A stretch of DNA of 64,000 nucleotides from Streptomyces sp. NBC_00691 (GCF_036226665.1 NZ_CP109007.1:7378001-7442000), one strand, 5' to 3'; counted from the stretch's first letter, positions 41,116 through 50,436 are shown. Notes: generated from the sequence alone by a model not told the origin. Made by a program: numbers and translations.

Positions 41116-42795
41116 CGGCACGGACAGCGCCGTGAGGCAGTCCGTCAGGGCCGCCGTGGTGGCCCCGAGCGGGAACCGCGCGGCGAGCTGACCGTCGGGG
41201 CGTACGACGAAGCCGGTGGCGCCGTCGGGGAGGTAGATCCGCGCGAACTCCCCGGCGGCGTCCCGGTACGCCGGGGCGCCGAGGGCGGGGACGACGTCCG
41301 GATCGGCCTCCCGGGGGAGCAGGGCGACGACGGCGAGCGGCAACCGGTCGCCCGCGGCGGCCCGCGCCGCCGCCACCGCCCGCGCGAGCCCGGTGGCATC
41401 CGCCCCGCACAGCACGGCGATGTGTCCGGGGCGGTCGCGCAGGACATCGAGCAGTCGCAGCGGGTACACGGCGACCGGTGTGTCCAGACCGCCGCAGTCC
41501 GGAGCCAGATCGCCGGGCTGCGGCGCCTCGACCGGCCCGTACGCGGCGCCGGCGAGCGGGCCGCCCCGATAGCCGACGAGCAGCTGGGCCTCGCGGAGCA
41601 GCAGGGTCCTCAGATCGTCCGCGTCGCTCTCGATGCCCCGGGTGGCGTGCCGCACGGTACGGCCGACGACCTCCTCGCCCACCGGTCGGCGCTCGGCGTC
41701 GTAGCTGCCGAGCAGCGCGGGCCCGGCCTCGCCCCTCACCACGAGGGCGAGCTTCCACGCCAGGTTGGCGGCGTCCTGGATGCCGGTGTTCATGCCCTGG
41801 GCGCCGGTGGGCGGGTGGATGTGCGCGGCGTCGCCCGCGACGAAGACCCGCCCCTCGCCGTAACGGCCGACGATGCGGTGGCTGATGCGGAACACCGACG
41901 ACCAGCGCAGATCGGAGAGCCGGGCCGGGCCCGGGGCCAACCGGTCGACCACGGCCTGGAGATGGGACAGCTCGGGGCCGCGGCCGTCCTGGAGGCCGTG
42001 GGCGAGCCCGTCCGAGGGGGAGGCGGACCGGGGCGGCCGCCCGGCGCGCGCCGCATCGGCCGGTTCGGCCAGCTCGGGCGGCACCTTCATCGACATCCGG
42101 TAGCGCCCGGCGCCGGGCAGCGGAATGCAGACGAGGACGTCGTCGAGGGACCCGTCGGCGGTGCGGTGCTCGCAGCGGAGCGCGTATCCCTCGGGCAGGT
42201 CCCAGCCGGACTCGGCCACGACGTCGCCGAGCATGTACGCCTCCGGGAACGCGCCGCCCTCGTACGACAGGCCCAGGGTCTTGCGGACGACGCTGTGGGC
42301 CCCGTCGCAGCCGATCAGATACGGGACCCGCAGCTCCTCGGTGAACCCCGACGCGCTGCGCAGCAGGGCGGTGACCCCGTCCGGGTCCTGGACGAACGAG
42401 ACGAGTTCGGTCCCGCGCTCGATGGACGTCCCCAGGCCTGCGACGTACTCCTCCAGGAGCCGCTCGGTCTCGTACTGCGGCAGGGCGGCGAAGCCGTACG
42501 GCACGTCGGGCGGCAGCTCCAGGGCGAGCCGGCCCGCCTCCGCGCCGTTGACGTAGGTGAGTTGGCCGCGCATCGGGACGGCGGCCTCCAGGACAGCACG
42601 GATCAGGCCCATCCGGTCCCACAGTTCCAAGGTGCGCGGCTGGATCCCGACGGCCTTGGCGTACGGGAGTCTGGCCGGCAGCCGGTCGACGAGCCGGCAG
42701 CGCACCCCGTGCCTGCGGAGCTCGGCGGCGGCGCTCAGCCCGACCGGACCCGCGCCCACGATGAGTACGTCGGTGGTGGTGCCGGTGTGCGCCAC
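41092..42795 (-). CDS. FAD-dependent aromatic hydroxylase-type monooxygenase
   Basis: A 567-residue class A flavoprotein monooxygenase of the polyketide/phenol hydroxylase group (RdmE/PgaE-like). FAD motifs are VGAGPVGLSAAAEL at the N-terminus, DG motif LIGCDGAHSVVRK, and GDAAHIHPPTGAQGMNTG. The C-terminal 120 residues form the thioredoxin-like domain of this group (FVVRPDGQLAARFP). It hydroxylates an aromatic substrate with NAD(P)H and O2. A GTG start with GGAGGG ahead gives MAHTGTTTDVLIVG. No polyketide synthase gene is nearby, so a catabolic or resistance role is as likely. Confidence 0.9.
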   Translation of the reverse strand: MAHTGTTTDVLIVGAGPVGLSAAAELRRHGVRCRLVDRLPARLPYAKAVGIQPRTLELWDRMGLIRAVLEAAVPMRGQLTYVNGAEAGRLALELPPDVPYGFAALPQYETERLLEEYVAGLGTSIERGTELVSFVQDPDGVTALLRSASGFTEELRVPYLIGCDGAHSVVRKTLGLSYEGGAFPEAYMLGDVVAESGWDLPEGYALRCEHRTADGSLDDVLVCIPLPGAGRYRMSMKVPPELAEPADAARAGRPPRSASPSDGLAHGLQDGRGPELSHLQAVVDRLAPGPARLSDLRWSSVFRISHRIVGRYGEGRVFVAGDAAHIHPPTGAQGMNTGIQDAANLAWKLALVVRGEAGPALLGSYDAERRPVGEEVVGRTVRHATRGIESDADDLRTLLLREAQLLVGYRGGPLAGAAYGPVEAPQPGDLAPDCGGLDTPVAVYPLRLLDVLRDRPGHIAVLCGADATGLARAVAAARAAAGDRLPLAVVALLPREADPDVVPALGAPAYRDAAGEFARIYLPDGATGFVVRPDGQLAARFPLGATTAALTDCLTALSVPLRDPVVA

Positions 42796-43048
42796 GGATG
42801 CCCTCCAGTGCCGTCCGGATCCTCGCCGGGTTCGGTCCTCCATGGTCACTCGCGGTCGCCCGTTCGGCGAGCCGTGCGGGCGACCGACCGGCGTACGCGC
42901 GCGTGGGCCGATGTACCGGCAGGCCCTGCCCTGCCTCGCCCTGCCCGGCCGCGGGCCCGACCACCCGGCCGGCCCGGGCGGACGGGATCGTGCGGCACTC
43001 CCGCCGAGCCCCCGGGGCCGTGTCCGAGGCGGGGACGGCGGCCGGGCT

Positions 43049-44389
43049 TCAGGGCTCCACGATGCCCCGGATGACGCCCAGCTCCAGAAGGTCCTGCGGG
43101 CGCAGCCGGAGTCGGTCCGCCGTCGTGGCGGACTCCTCCGGCGGGCGCTTGAGGATCGACGCGGCCGCCTCCGGGGCGATCACCGAGAAGTAGCTGTCGG
43201 GGGTGGCCCAGAGGTGGCCGGGGGCCGCGAGGGCCAGGGCGCCGCCCGAGCCGCCCTCGCCGATGAGGAGCGAGGTGACGGGCACGCGCGCGGTGGCCAC
43301 GGCGGCGAACAGGTCGGCGATCGCCGGGCCCGCGCCGGCACGCTCCGCCTCCGGCCCGTTGGCCGCGCCCGGCGTGTCGACGAGGGTGAGGACCGGGATC
43401 CCCAGCCGGTCGGCGAGCCGTACGAGCCGGGCGGCCGTCCGGAAGCCGGCCGGGCGGGTCGCGGTCCCGCACTGCGCCGCGTACGCCACCGTACGGCCGT
43501 CGGGGAGCCGCCCGAAGCCGCACCGCATCCCCGGGTCGACACCGCCGGCACGGTCGCCCGAGATCTCCGCACGGACGGTGAAGTGCGCGTCGAGGTACGC
43601 GTCCGCCCGGGGACGGTCGGGGTGCCGGGCCCGGGCCACCGCCTCACGGCCGCTCGCGGCGGGCGGCGTGTCGGGGGAGCAGAGCGCCCGTGGCGCCGCC
43701 GCCTGCCCTTCGGCGGGACGCGTGAGCAGGGAGAGCCAGCGCCCGAGGGTGTCACGGAGCGCGTCGGCCGCCACGACCGCGTCGATGTGGCCGTGCGCGA
43801 GCTGTGCCTCAGCGGTGTACGCGGCGGGGTCCGCGTCCGGCGGGCGGACCCGGGAACCGGCGAAGCCGACCTGCGCGCCGGGCAGCGCGAGCACCACGTC
43901 CGAACCGGCGCCGAGCGTGGCCCAGCCGCCGCCCGTCGTCGGGTCCCGCAGGACGGCGATCTGCGGCAGCCCGGCGGCGCGGGTGAGGGCAGACTCGCCG
44001 GCCAGGAGCTGGAGTTGGAGCAACGCCCGCATACCCTCGTGCATCCGGCTGCCGCCCGTCGCCGGCAGCACGACCACGGGCAGCCGGCGGGCGCGGGCCC
44101 GAGCGTGGGCCGCGGCGGCGCGTGCCCCGGTCCGTTCCCCGAGGGAGCCGCCGAGGAAACCGAACTCGAAGGAGATCAGGACGGCCCGCACCCCGCCGAC
44201 CTCACCCGTGCCGCAGACCACCGACTCGGTCTCGCCGGTACGGGCGGAGGCGCGCGCGTGGGCGGCGGAGTAGCCGGGCCATCCGAGCGGCCCGTCGCCC
44301 GTCAAGGGCCCCTCCGTGAAGGGGAATTCGGTGAAGTCGTCGCCGGCGACGAGGGCGATCGCCTCGCGTGCCGTCGTCGGGTCGCTCAT
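43049..44389 (-). CDS. fused acetyl-CoA carboxylase carboxyltransferase (AccD-AccA-like)
   Basis: A 446-residue crotonase-fold protein. Its first half (about 1-220) resembles the beta and its second half (about 240-446) the alpha subunit of acetyl-CoA carboxytransferase. The blocks GSRMHEGM, PTTGGGWATLG (first half) and LVDTPGAANGPEAE, IGEGGSGGALALA (second half) are typical oxyanion-hole regions. The Cys4 zinc ribbon of bacterial AccD is absent. It would transfer a carboxyl group from biotin to an acyl-CoA, but no biotin carboxylase or carrier gene is nearby, so it must use subunits encoded elsewhere. It starts at the ATG of MSDPTTAREA. Confidence 0.88.
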   Translation of the reverse strand: MSDPTTAREAIALVAGDDFTEFPFTEGPLTGDGPLGWPGYSAAHARASARTGETESVVCGTGEVGGVRAVLISFEFGFLGGSLGERTGARAAAAHARARARRLPVVVLPATGGSRMHEGMRALLQLQLLAGESALTRAAGLPQIAVLRDPTTGGGWATLGAGSDVVLALPGAQVGFAGSRVRPPDADPAAYTAEAQLAHGHIDAVVAADALRDTLGRWLSLLTRPAEGQAAAPRALCSPDTPPAASGREAVARARHPDRPRADAYLDAHFTVRAEISGDRAGGVDPGMRCGFGRLPDGRTVAYAAQCGTATRPAGFRTAARLVRLADRLGIPVLTLVDTPGAANGPEAERAGAGPAIADLFAAVATARVPVTSLLIGEGGSGGALALAAPGHLWATPDSYFSVIAPEAAASILKRPPEESATTADRLRLRPQDLLELGVIRGIVEP

Positions 44390-44540
44390 CCGGACCTCGC
44401 AGCTCGTCGACGGAGTGTGGGGCAGGGCCCGGCCGCCCCGCGGTGGCCGCGGGGAACCGGACCCGCCGGTGCACCGTCACGGTAGCGCCCGGCGGTCCGA
44501 CGGCTCCGGCCCGCCCCCGCGTCGCTCGCCGCGCCGTCCC

Positions 44541-44999
44541 TCAGGCCAGGATGCCGCTCCCGTGCGGCGCGTACAGGTCGAGGAGCCGGACCCTGGTCAC
44601 CTGGAGGCGGTGGGCCAGGATCGCGCCCACCCAGAACATGACCGAGGCCCCGAACTCCGCGTCCGAGCGGCACATCGAGCGCACGGCCGGGGCGTTGAAC
44701 TCCTGTGCCCGGACGGGGGTCATCGCCTCCGCCCCCGACTGGCACAGATACGGCGGGAACAGCCAGGACAGTCCCACCAGCTCACCGTGGTGCAGGGTCT
44801 CGATCACCGGTGCCCCGCGCCCCGGCACCTTGGCATCGAGCGTCACCGCGCCCGTCTTCACGATCCAGAACCGGTCGGCGTGCTGTTGCTCCTCGAACAG
44901 CCGGTGACCGGACTCGAAGTACACGTCCTCGGCGAAGGCCATCAGGCGTTCCCGGTGATCGGGCGGCAACGTGCTGACCTTGGGTGCGGCACTGCTCAT
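44541..44999 (-). CDS. cyclic nucleotide-binding domain protein without HTH
   Basis: A 152-residue protein consisting of one cNMP-binding beta-roll (FESGHRLFEEQQHADRFWIV, KTGAVTLD, GELVGLSWLFPP) and a C-terminal helix. The residues where CRP has the phosphate cassette read LVGLSWLFP, so nucleotide binding is uncertain. No helix-turn-helix is present, hence it is not a CRP-type regulator on its own. GAGGAGGG lies ahead of the ATG. Convergent genes do not suggest a pathway. Confidence 0.85.
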   Translation of the reverse strand: MSSAAPKVSTLPPDHRERLMAFAEDVYFESGHRLFEEQQHADRFWIVKTGAVTLDAKVPGRGAPVIETLHHGELVGLSWLFPPYLCQSGAEAMTPVRAQEFNAPAVRSMCRSDAEFGASVMFWVGAILAHRLQVTRVRLLDLYAPHGSGILA

Positions 45000-45126
45000 G
45001 GCGGACCCTCCTCGCGCACTCGGCTCCCACCCCCAGTGTCCGCCAGCCCGCCCGCACGCGCGCGTAAGCGGGTTCAGGCACCCGGCCCCGCCGCCGGAAG
45101 GCCTCGCGCAGATCGGTACGGAATCC

Positions 45127-45481
45127 ATGGCAGACAAGCCCGCGATCGTCCTCGTCCGCGGCTTCTGGGGCGGCGCCGCCCACTGGTCCAAGGTCATCAC
45201 CGAACTCCACCGCCGCGGCCACGACCGGCTCCACGCCGTGGAGAACCCGCTCACCTCGCTCGCCGACGATGCCGAGCGGACACGGAAGATGGTCCGGCAG
45301 GTCGACGGGCCCGTCCTCCACCGAGGACCGCATGATCCACCCCGACAACGAGCGCCGCATGGTCGCGCGGATGAACCCGCGCAAGACCGTCGAGCTCGAC
45401 GCGAGCCACGCCTCGCTCGCCTCCCGGCCCGTCGAGGTCTGCGACCTGATCGAACTGGCCGTGCGCGAGACCGCCTCCTGA
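45127..45481 (+). pseudogene. alpha/beta hydrolase remnant with internal deletion and frameshift
   Basis: The first 62 codons encode an alpha/beta hydrolase start (MADKPAIVLVRGFWGGAAHW, then DDAERTRKMVRQVDGPVL). The chain then jumps, in the +1 frame, to the family C-terminus (STEDRMIHPDNERRMVARMN, DASHASLASRPVEVCDLIE). Full-length relatives have about 110-120 residues between these parts, including the nucleophile elbow GHSYGG, which is missing here. The oxyanion-loop His is also Arg (VRGFWGG where VHGFWGG is usual). The catalytic His (DASHAS) survives. The gene cannot make an active hydrolase. Confidence 0.85.
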
Positions 45482-45687
45482 CCACGGCACGACCGCCGCC
45501 GCCCGGCCGCCCGGCGGCCGGCTGACGGTGTGGACCGCACGTGACCCCCGGCTCGTGGGCCGGGGGTCACGTCTCGGCATGCCCGCTCGCTCTCCGTGCA
45601 CCCCCTCCGGAGTGCGGGTACCGGGTGGAGGGCGGAGCATGAACGTGAGAAGGAGCGGCAAGCGGGGGCGTGAGCCAGGAGGGTGAC

Positions 45688-46458
45688 ATGCCCGTCCCGG
45701 AAGGTGGCGTCCCGGAAGGTGGCGACGAGCTCGTCGTGCTGCGCGGGGTCGACAAGCACTTCGGCTCCCTGCACGTCCTCCAGTCCATCGACCTCACGGT
45801 CCACCGCGGCGAGGTCGTGGTCGTCATCGGGCCGTCGGGCTCGGGGAAGTCGACGCTCTGCCGCGCGATCAACCGCCTGGAGACCATCGACGAGGGCGAG
45901 ATCGTCGTCGACGGACGCCCCCTGCCGGCCGAAGGCCGCGAACTCGCGGCCCTGCGCGCCGACGTCGGGATGGTCTTCCAGTCCTTCAACCTCTTCGCGC
46001 ACAAGACGGTGCTCGACAACGTCACCCTGGGCCAGATCAAGGTCCGCAAGAAGGACCGGAAGGCGGCCGAGCAGCGCGCCCGCGCACTCCTCGACCGGGT
46101 CGGGGTCGCCTCCCAGGCGGACAAGTACCCGGCCCAGCTCTCCGGCGGCCAGCAACAGCGCGTGGCGATCGCCCGCGCCCTCGCCATGGATCCGAAGGTG
46201 ATGCTCTTCGACGAGCCGACCTCCGCGCTCGACCCCGAGATGATCAACGAGGTCCTGGAGGTCATGCAGCAACTCGCCCGGGACGGCATGACGATGGTGG
46301 TCGTCACCCACGAGATGGGCTTCGCCCGGTCCGCCGCCAACCGCGTCGTCTTCATGGCCGACGGCAGGATCGTCGAGGAGACGACTCCGGACGAGTTCTT
46401 CAGCAATCCGCGCAGCGACCGTGCCAAGGACTTCCTGTCCAAGATCCTCCACCACTGA
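45688..46458 (+). CDS. gluA: glutamate/amino acid ABC transporter ATPase
   Basis: A 256-residue polar amino acid ABC ATPase (GluA/GlnQ type). Walker A GPSGSGKST, Q-loop FQSFNLFAH, signature LSGGQQQR, Walker B VMLFDEPTS and switch His in VVVTHEMG are all intact. ATG was chosen because AGGAGGG stands 5 bases upstream, although a GTG 6 codons earlier is possible. A 15-bp direct repeat near the start encodes a duplicated PEGG. First gene of the gluABCD operon, driving uptake through GluC/GluD. Confidence 0.93.
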   Translation: MPVPEGGVPEGGDELVVLRGVDKHFGSLHVLQSIDLTVHRGEVVVVIGPSGSGKSTLCRAINRLETIDEGEIVVDGRPLPAEGRELAALRADVGMVFQSFNLFAHKTVLDNVTLGQIKVRKKDRKAAEQRARALLDRVGVASQADKYPAQLSGGQQQRVAIARALAMDPKVMLFDEPTSALDPEMINEVLEVMQQLARDGMTMVVVTHEMGFARSAANRVVFMADGRIVEETTPDEFFSNPRSDRAKDFLSKILHH

Positions 46459-46555
46459 CACCCATGACCACGGAGACCTGGGCACCGGCACCACCGCACC
46501 ACCGCACGACACGGCAGGGTCGCCGCCCGACCAGCAGCCCCCAGGGGTGATTCTC

Positions 46556-47425
46556 ATGAACGCGACCAGGACCGGCAGGACGACCGTCAGGACCGGCAGG
46601 GCCACCGTGGCCGTCGCCGCGGCCGTCGTCCTCTCCTTCACCTCCGCAGGATTCGCGAACGGTGCCACCGGCGCCGTGCCACGCGACCACGGCGGCGACG
46701 AGATCACCGTCGGCATCAAGTACGACCAGCCCGGCATCGGCCTGAAGACCCCCGACGGCACGTACACCGGCTTCGACGTCGACGTGGCCACGTACATCGC
46801 CAAGGAGCTCGGCCACGACCCCTCCGACATCGTGTGGAAGGAGGCCAAGAGCGCCGACCGGGAGACGCTGCTCCAGCGCGGCGACGTGGACTTCATCGCG
46901 GCCTCGTACTCGATCAACGACAAGCGGGCCGAGAAGGTCGACTTCGCCGGCCCCTACCTCCTCGCCCACCAGGACGTCCTGATCAGGGCCGACGACGACT
47001 CGATCAAGCAGCCGTCCGACCTCAACAACAAGAAGCTCTGCTCGGTCACCGGCTCGACCTCCGCGCAGAACGTCAAGGACAAGATCGCTCCCGACGCCCA
47101 GCTCCAGGAGTTCGGCGGCTACTCGGAGTGTCTGACCGGTCTCGAGAACGGTGTCATCGACGCCGTCACCACCGACGACTCGATCCTCGCCGGATACGCC
47201 TCGCAGAGCGAGTTCAAGGACAAGTTCAAGCTCGGCGGCTTCAAGATGAGCAACGAGAACTACGGCATCGGCGTCCAGAAGGGCAGCGAACTCAAGGCCA
47301 AGATCAACACAGCCCTGGAGAAGATGGTCGCCGACGGTTCCTGGGACGCGGCGGTGAAGAAGAACTTCGGCCCCGCGAACTACCAGAACGAACCCGCCCC
47401 CGAGATCGGCGTCATCGTGAAGTGA
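46556..47425 (+). CDS. gluB: glutamate-binding protein of the ABC transporter
   Basis: A 289-residue extracellular solute-binding protein of family 3. The ligand-binding core is visible (EITVGIKYDQPGIGLKTPDG and then YTGFDVDVATYIAKELG), with DFIAASYSIN and a C-terminal EKMVADGSWDAAVKKNF. Two Cys (KKLCSVTGS, GYSECLTG) match the usual pair of GluB proteins. The N-terminal signal peptide (VAVAAAVVLSFTSAGFANG) has no lipobox Cys, whereas most Streptomyces GluB proteins are lipoproteins. It may be retained by other means or released. It follows gluA by about 100 bases. Confidence 0.92.
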   Translation: MNATRTGRTTVRTGRATVAVAAAVVLSFTSAGFANGATGAVPRDHGGDEITVGIKYDQPGIGLKTPDGTYTGFDVDVATYIAKELGHDPSDIVWKEAKSADRETLLQRGDVDFIAASYSINDKRAEKVDFAGPYLLAHQDVLIRADDDSIKQPSDLNNKKLCSVTGSTSAQNVKDKIAPDAQLQEFGGYSECLTGLENGVIDAVTTDDSILAGYASQSEFKDKFKLGGFKMSNENYGIGVQKGSELKAKINTALEKMVADGSWDAAVKKNFGPANYQNEPAPEIGVIVK

Positions 47426-47435
47426 GCGAGCCGTC

Positions 47436-48101
47436 GTGTTCGACTTCCTCCAGGGGTACGACCTGCTCGGAGCCTTCTGGGTGACGGTGCAGCTCACCGT
47501 CTACTCGGCGATCGGCTCCCTCGTCTGGGGGACGCTGCTGGCGGCGATGCGCGTCAGCCCCGTCCCCCTCATGCGGGGCTTCGGCACCGTCTACGTCAAC
47601 GTCGTCCGCAACATCCCCCTCACCGTCATCATCGTCTTCACCTCGCTCGGGCTGTTCCAGACCCTGGGCGTCAGCATGGGCGCCGACCGGTTCACCACGA
47701 TCAACTTCCGGCTCGCCGTCCTCGGCCTCATCGCGTACACCAGCGCCTTCGTCTGCGAGGCGCTGCGCTCCGGCATCAACACCGTTCCCCTCGGCCAGGT
47801 CGAGGCCGCCCGCGCCATCGGACTCAGCTTCCCCCAGGTCCTGCGCATCATCGTGCTCCCGCAGGCCTTCCGCTCCGTCGTCGGCCCGCTCGCCAACGTC
47901 CTCATCGCCCTCACCAAGAACACCACCGTCGCCGCCGCCATCGGCGTCGCGGAAGCCGCCCTGCTCATGCGGGAGATGATCGAGAACGAGGCCCAGCTCA
48001 TCCTCATCTCCGCGATCTTCGCCGTCGGCTTCATCTGCCTGACCCTGCCCACCGGCCTGTTCCTCGGCTGGGTGGCCAAGAAGGTGGCGGTGAAACGGTG
48101 A
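47436..48101 (+). CDS. gluC: glutamate ABC transporter permease
   Basis: A 221-residue HisM/GlnP-type inner-membrane permease with about five helices. The EAA loop for docking the ATPase is EAARAIGLSFPQVLRIIVLP. GTG start 10 bases after gluB. It forms the translocation pore with GluD, whose gene overlaps its stop by 4 bases. Confidence 0.93.
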   Translation: MFDFLQGYDLLGAFWVTVQLTVYSAIGSLVWGTLLAAMRVSPVPLMRGFGTVYVNVVRNIPLTVIIVFTSLGLFQTLGVSMGADRFTTINFRLAVLGLIAYTSAFVCEALRSGINTVPLGQVEAARAIGLSFPQVLRIIVLPQAFRSVVGPLANVLIALTKNTTVAAAIGVAEAALLMREMIENEAQLILISAIFAVGFICLTLPTGLFLGWVAKKVAVKR

Positions 48102-49012
48102 AGACCAAGCCCACCGTCCTCTACGACGTCCCCGGCCCCCGCGCCCGGCGCCGCAACCTCCTCTGGACGCTGCTGTTCCTGCTCGCGCTCGCCGCCGTCG
48201 TGTGGTGGGTGGTGGTGAGCCTCGCGGACAAGAACCAGCTCGAATGGGCCAAGTGGGCCCCCTTCTTCACCGACGCCCGGGTCTGGGAGACGTACATCCT
48301 CCCCGCCCTCAAGAACACCGTGATCGCCGCCGGACTCTCCATGGTGATCGCCCTGCCCCTCGGCGCGCTCCTCGGCGTCTCCCGGCTCTCCGACCACCGG
48401 GCCGTGCGCGGAGCGGCGGGCACGGTCGTCGAGTTCTTCCGCGCGATCCCCGTCCTGATCCTCATGCTCTTCGCCAACGCGGCCTTCTCCGAGTTCACCG
48501 ACATCAGCCCGGAGACCCGCCCGCTGTACGCCGTCGTCACCGGGCTCGTCCTCTACAACGCGTCCGTCCTCGCCGAGGTCGTCCGGGCCGGCATCCTCGC
48601 CCTCCCCGCCGGCCAGACCGACGCGGCGAAGGCCATCGGCATGCGCAAGGGCCAGACCATGGCGTACGTGCTCCTGCCGCAGTCCGTCACGGCCATGCTG
48701 CCCGCACTCGTCAGCCAGCTCGTCGTCATCGTCAAGGACACCGCGCTCGGCGGCGCGATGCTGGGATTCTCCGAACTCCTCGCCTCCGTCCGCCCGATGA
48801 GCGCCAACTACGGAGCGAACACGATCGCCTGCTTCACCGTCGTCGCCGTGCTCTTCGTCATCCTCAACTTCGCGCTCACCACCTTCGCCTCCTGGCTCGA
48901 AGCGAGGCTGCGGCGCGGCAAGAGGTCCACGGGCGCGGTCGTCGGGGCGGACGCGGTGGAGGAACTCGCCACACCGGGCGAACACACGGGCCCGGCCGGC
49001 GGGCCCAAGTGA
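48098..49012 (+). CDS. gluD: glutamate ABC transporter permease
   Basis: A 304-residue HisM/GlnP-type permease with a longer N-terminus. One extra helix (NLLWTLLFLLALAAVVWWVV) precedes the core, whose EAA loop is DAAKAIGMRKGQTMAYVLLP. The C-terminal 30 residues are hydrophilic. GTG start within the gluC stop (GTGA). Last gene of the operon, closed by a strong hairpin. Confidence 0.93.
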   Translation: MKTKPTVLYDVPGPRARRRNLLWTLLFLLALAAVVWWVVVSLADKNQLEWAKWAPFFTDARVWETYILPALKNTVIAAGLSMVIALPLGALLGVSRLSDHRAVRGAAGTVVEFFRAIPVLILMLFANAAFSEFTDISPETRPLYAVVTGLVLYNASVLAEVVRAGILALPAGQTDAAKAIGMRKGQTMAYVLLPQSVTAMLPALVSQLVVIVKDTALGGAMLGFSELLASVRPMSANYGANTIACFTVVAVLFVILNFALTTFASWLEARLRRGKRSTGAVVGADAVEELATPGEHTGPAGGPK

Positions 49013-49033
49013 CCTACGGGAGGAATGGGAGAC

Positions 49034-49065
49034 CGGCCGGGGGCACGCGCGCGTGCCCCCGGCCG
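49034..49065. terminator. hairpin between gluD and the anti-sigma factor gene
   Basis: A near-continuous inverted repeat with 13-15-bp arms (CGGCCGGGGGCACG pairing with CGTGCCCCCGGCCG) around CGCG. It lies 22 bases after the gluD stop and 35 bases beyond the convergent anti-sigma stop, so it serves both transcripts. Confidence 0.8.
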
Positions 49066-49099
49066 AATCGGGTCCCGGGCCGGCGAGCGGCGCCACCCC

Positions 49100-49855
49100 T
49101 CAGGACTGCGGGAGGGCGAGCACCGCCACCGGCGCGGAGGTCGGGCTCGGGGAACCACCGGCGGGTTCGACGGTGACGCCCACCCCGGACGCCCGGTTCA
49201 CGGGGCCGGCGAGGAGGGTCGCCTGGGTGGTGGCGCCCGGGTCCATCAGCCCCGCGTCCCGCATGGTGCCCCCGTCGTCGTACCAGAGCTGGTAGACCTT
49301 GCCGGCCGGCGGCGGCGCCATGCCGGAGGCGGCGAACACCGCCCGGTCGAGCGAGGCCGAGACGACGACCGTGCCCACGGCGCCCCCTTCGAGCCGGCTC
49401 GTGGAGACGCGGGCGTCCGGGGCCGCGAGGACCTCGGCGACGGCGTCGTTCGCCTCGCGGGCGCGTGCCGTCTCCTGCCGGGCGTCCTCGGCCTGCCCGT
49501 GCTGCCAGACCGCGACCCCGCCGAGCCCGACGGCCCCGGCGAGGCAGGCCGCCAGCGCCCAGTGCGACCACCGGCGGAGACCGCGCCGCCCGAGCGGGGC
49601 CCGCGCCGTCTTCGTGGACGGCGGCGGCTCCTGGCGGACGGTCGCGATCCGACCCAGCACGTTCGCCCGGAGCGCGGCGTTCGGCGGCTCCGCGACGGCG
49701 AGACCGAGCCGGACCACGGTCTCGGAGAACTCCCGGACCTCCTGGCCGCACGCCGAGCACTCCGCGAGGTGACGCCGTACGGCCTCGTGCTCCTCGGAGT
49801 CCAGTGCGCCGAGCGCGTACGCACCGGTCAGCGTGTGCGGATCGACGGCGTTCAC
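49100..49855 (-). CDS. rskA: anti-sigma factor, RskA-like
   Basis: A 251-residue membrane anti-sigma factor. The cytosolic zinc-type domain has HLAECSACGQEV (HxxxCxxC, ZAS motif) near residue 30. One membrane helix lies at about 108-128 (WALAACLAGAVGLGGVAVW). The outer RskA domain follows (APPPAGKVYQLWYDDGG and PSPTSAPVAVLALPQS). The GTG start overlaps the sigma gene stop by 4 bases (GTGA). It should hold the SigK-like factor until a signal outside the cell triggers proteolysis. Confidence 0.92.
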   Translation of the reverse strand: MNAVDPHTLTGAYALGALDSEEHEAVRRHLAECSACGQEVREFSETVVRLGLAVAEPPNAALRANVLGRIATVRQEPPPSTKTARAPLGRRGLRRWSHWALAACLAGAVGLGGVAVWQHGQAEDARQETARAREANDAVAEVLAAPDARVSTSRLEGGAVGTVVVSASLDRAVFAASGMAPPPAGKVYQLWYDDGGTMRDAGLMDPGATTQATLLAGPVNRASGVGVTVEPAGGSPSPTSAPVAVLALPQS

Positions 49856-50436
49856 ACGCCCACCCCCAGACAGTCCCTGAGCCGGATGAGCCCGTCGCGC
49901 ATCCGCGCCTTGACGGTGCCCAGCGGCACGGCCAGCAGTTCCGCGACCTCGCGATAGGTGAGGCCCCGGTAGTACGCCAGGGTCACCGACTGGTGCTGCA
50001 GCTCGGTGAGTCCCCGCAGACAGCGCCGGACCTGCTCCCGCTCCAGCCGGCCCTCCACCTGCTCCACGACCTCGTCGTAGGCGGTCGTGTGCTCCAGCAG
50101 GGCCACACGCTTCTCCCGGTTCGACGCCGACTGCTCGGAGCGGACCCGGTCGACGGCCCTGCGGTGCGCGAGGGTCAGGACCCAGGCCAGGACCGACCCC
50201 CGTCCGGGCTCGTAGCGGGCCGCGGTCCGCCACACTTCGACCAGCACCTCCTGGGCGACCTCCTCCGACTGGGCGGGATCCCGCAGCACGGTGCGGACGA
50301 GGCCCAGCACCGGCCCCGAGACGGCCTCGAAGACGGTCGTGAAGGCCTGCTGGTCGCCGAGCGCCACCCGGCCCATCAGCTCGGGCAGGTCCACGGCCGC
50401 GGGCCGGACACTGCCGATCCACACGTTCTCTGTCAC
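49852..50436 (-). CDS. sigK: ECF sigma factor, SigK-like
   Basis: A 194-residue ECF sigma factor. Region 2 is visible in VFEAVSGPVLGLVRTVLRDP followed by SEEVAQEVLVEVWR and GSVLAWVLTLAHRRAVDRVR. Region 4 has LTYREVAELLAVPLGTVKAR, and a QHQSVTLAYYRG stretch precedes it. GTG with GGAGG ahead was chosen, because an ATG 11 codons upstream has no ribosome site. Position beside rskA and divergent from a fasciclin gene reproduces the mycobacterial sigK-rskA/mpt70-mpt83 arrangement. Confidence 0.92.
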   Translation of the reverse strand: MTENVWIGSVRPAAVDLPELMGRVALGDQQAFTTVFEAVSGPVLGLVRTVLRDPAQSEEVAQEVLVEVWRTAARYEPGRGSVLAWVLTLAHRRAVDRVRSEQSASNREKRVALLEHTTAYDEVVEQVEGRLEREQVRRCLRGLTELQHQSVTLAYYRGLTYREVAELLAVPLGTVKARMRDGLIRLRDCLGVGV

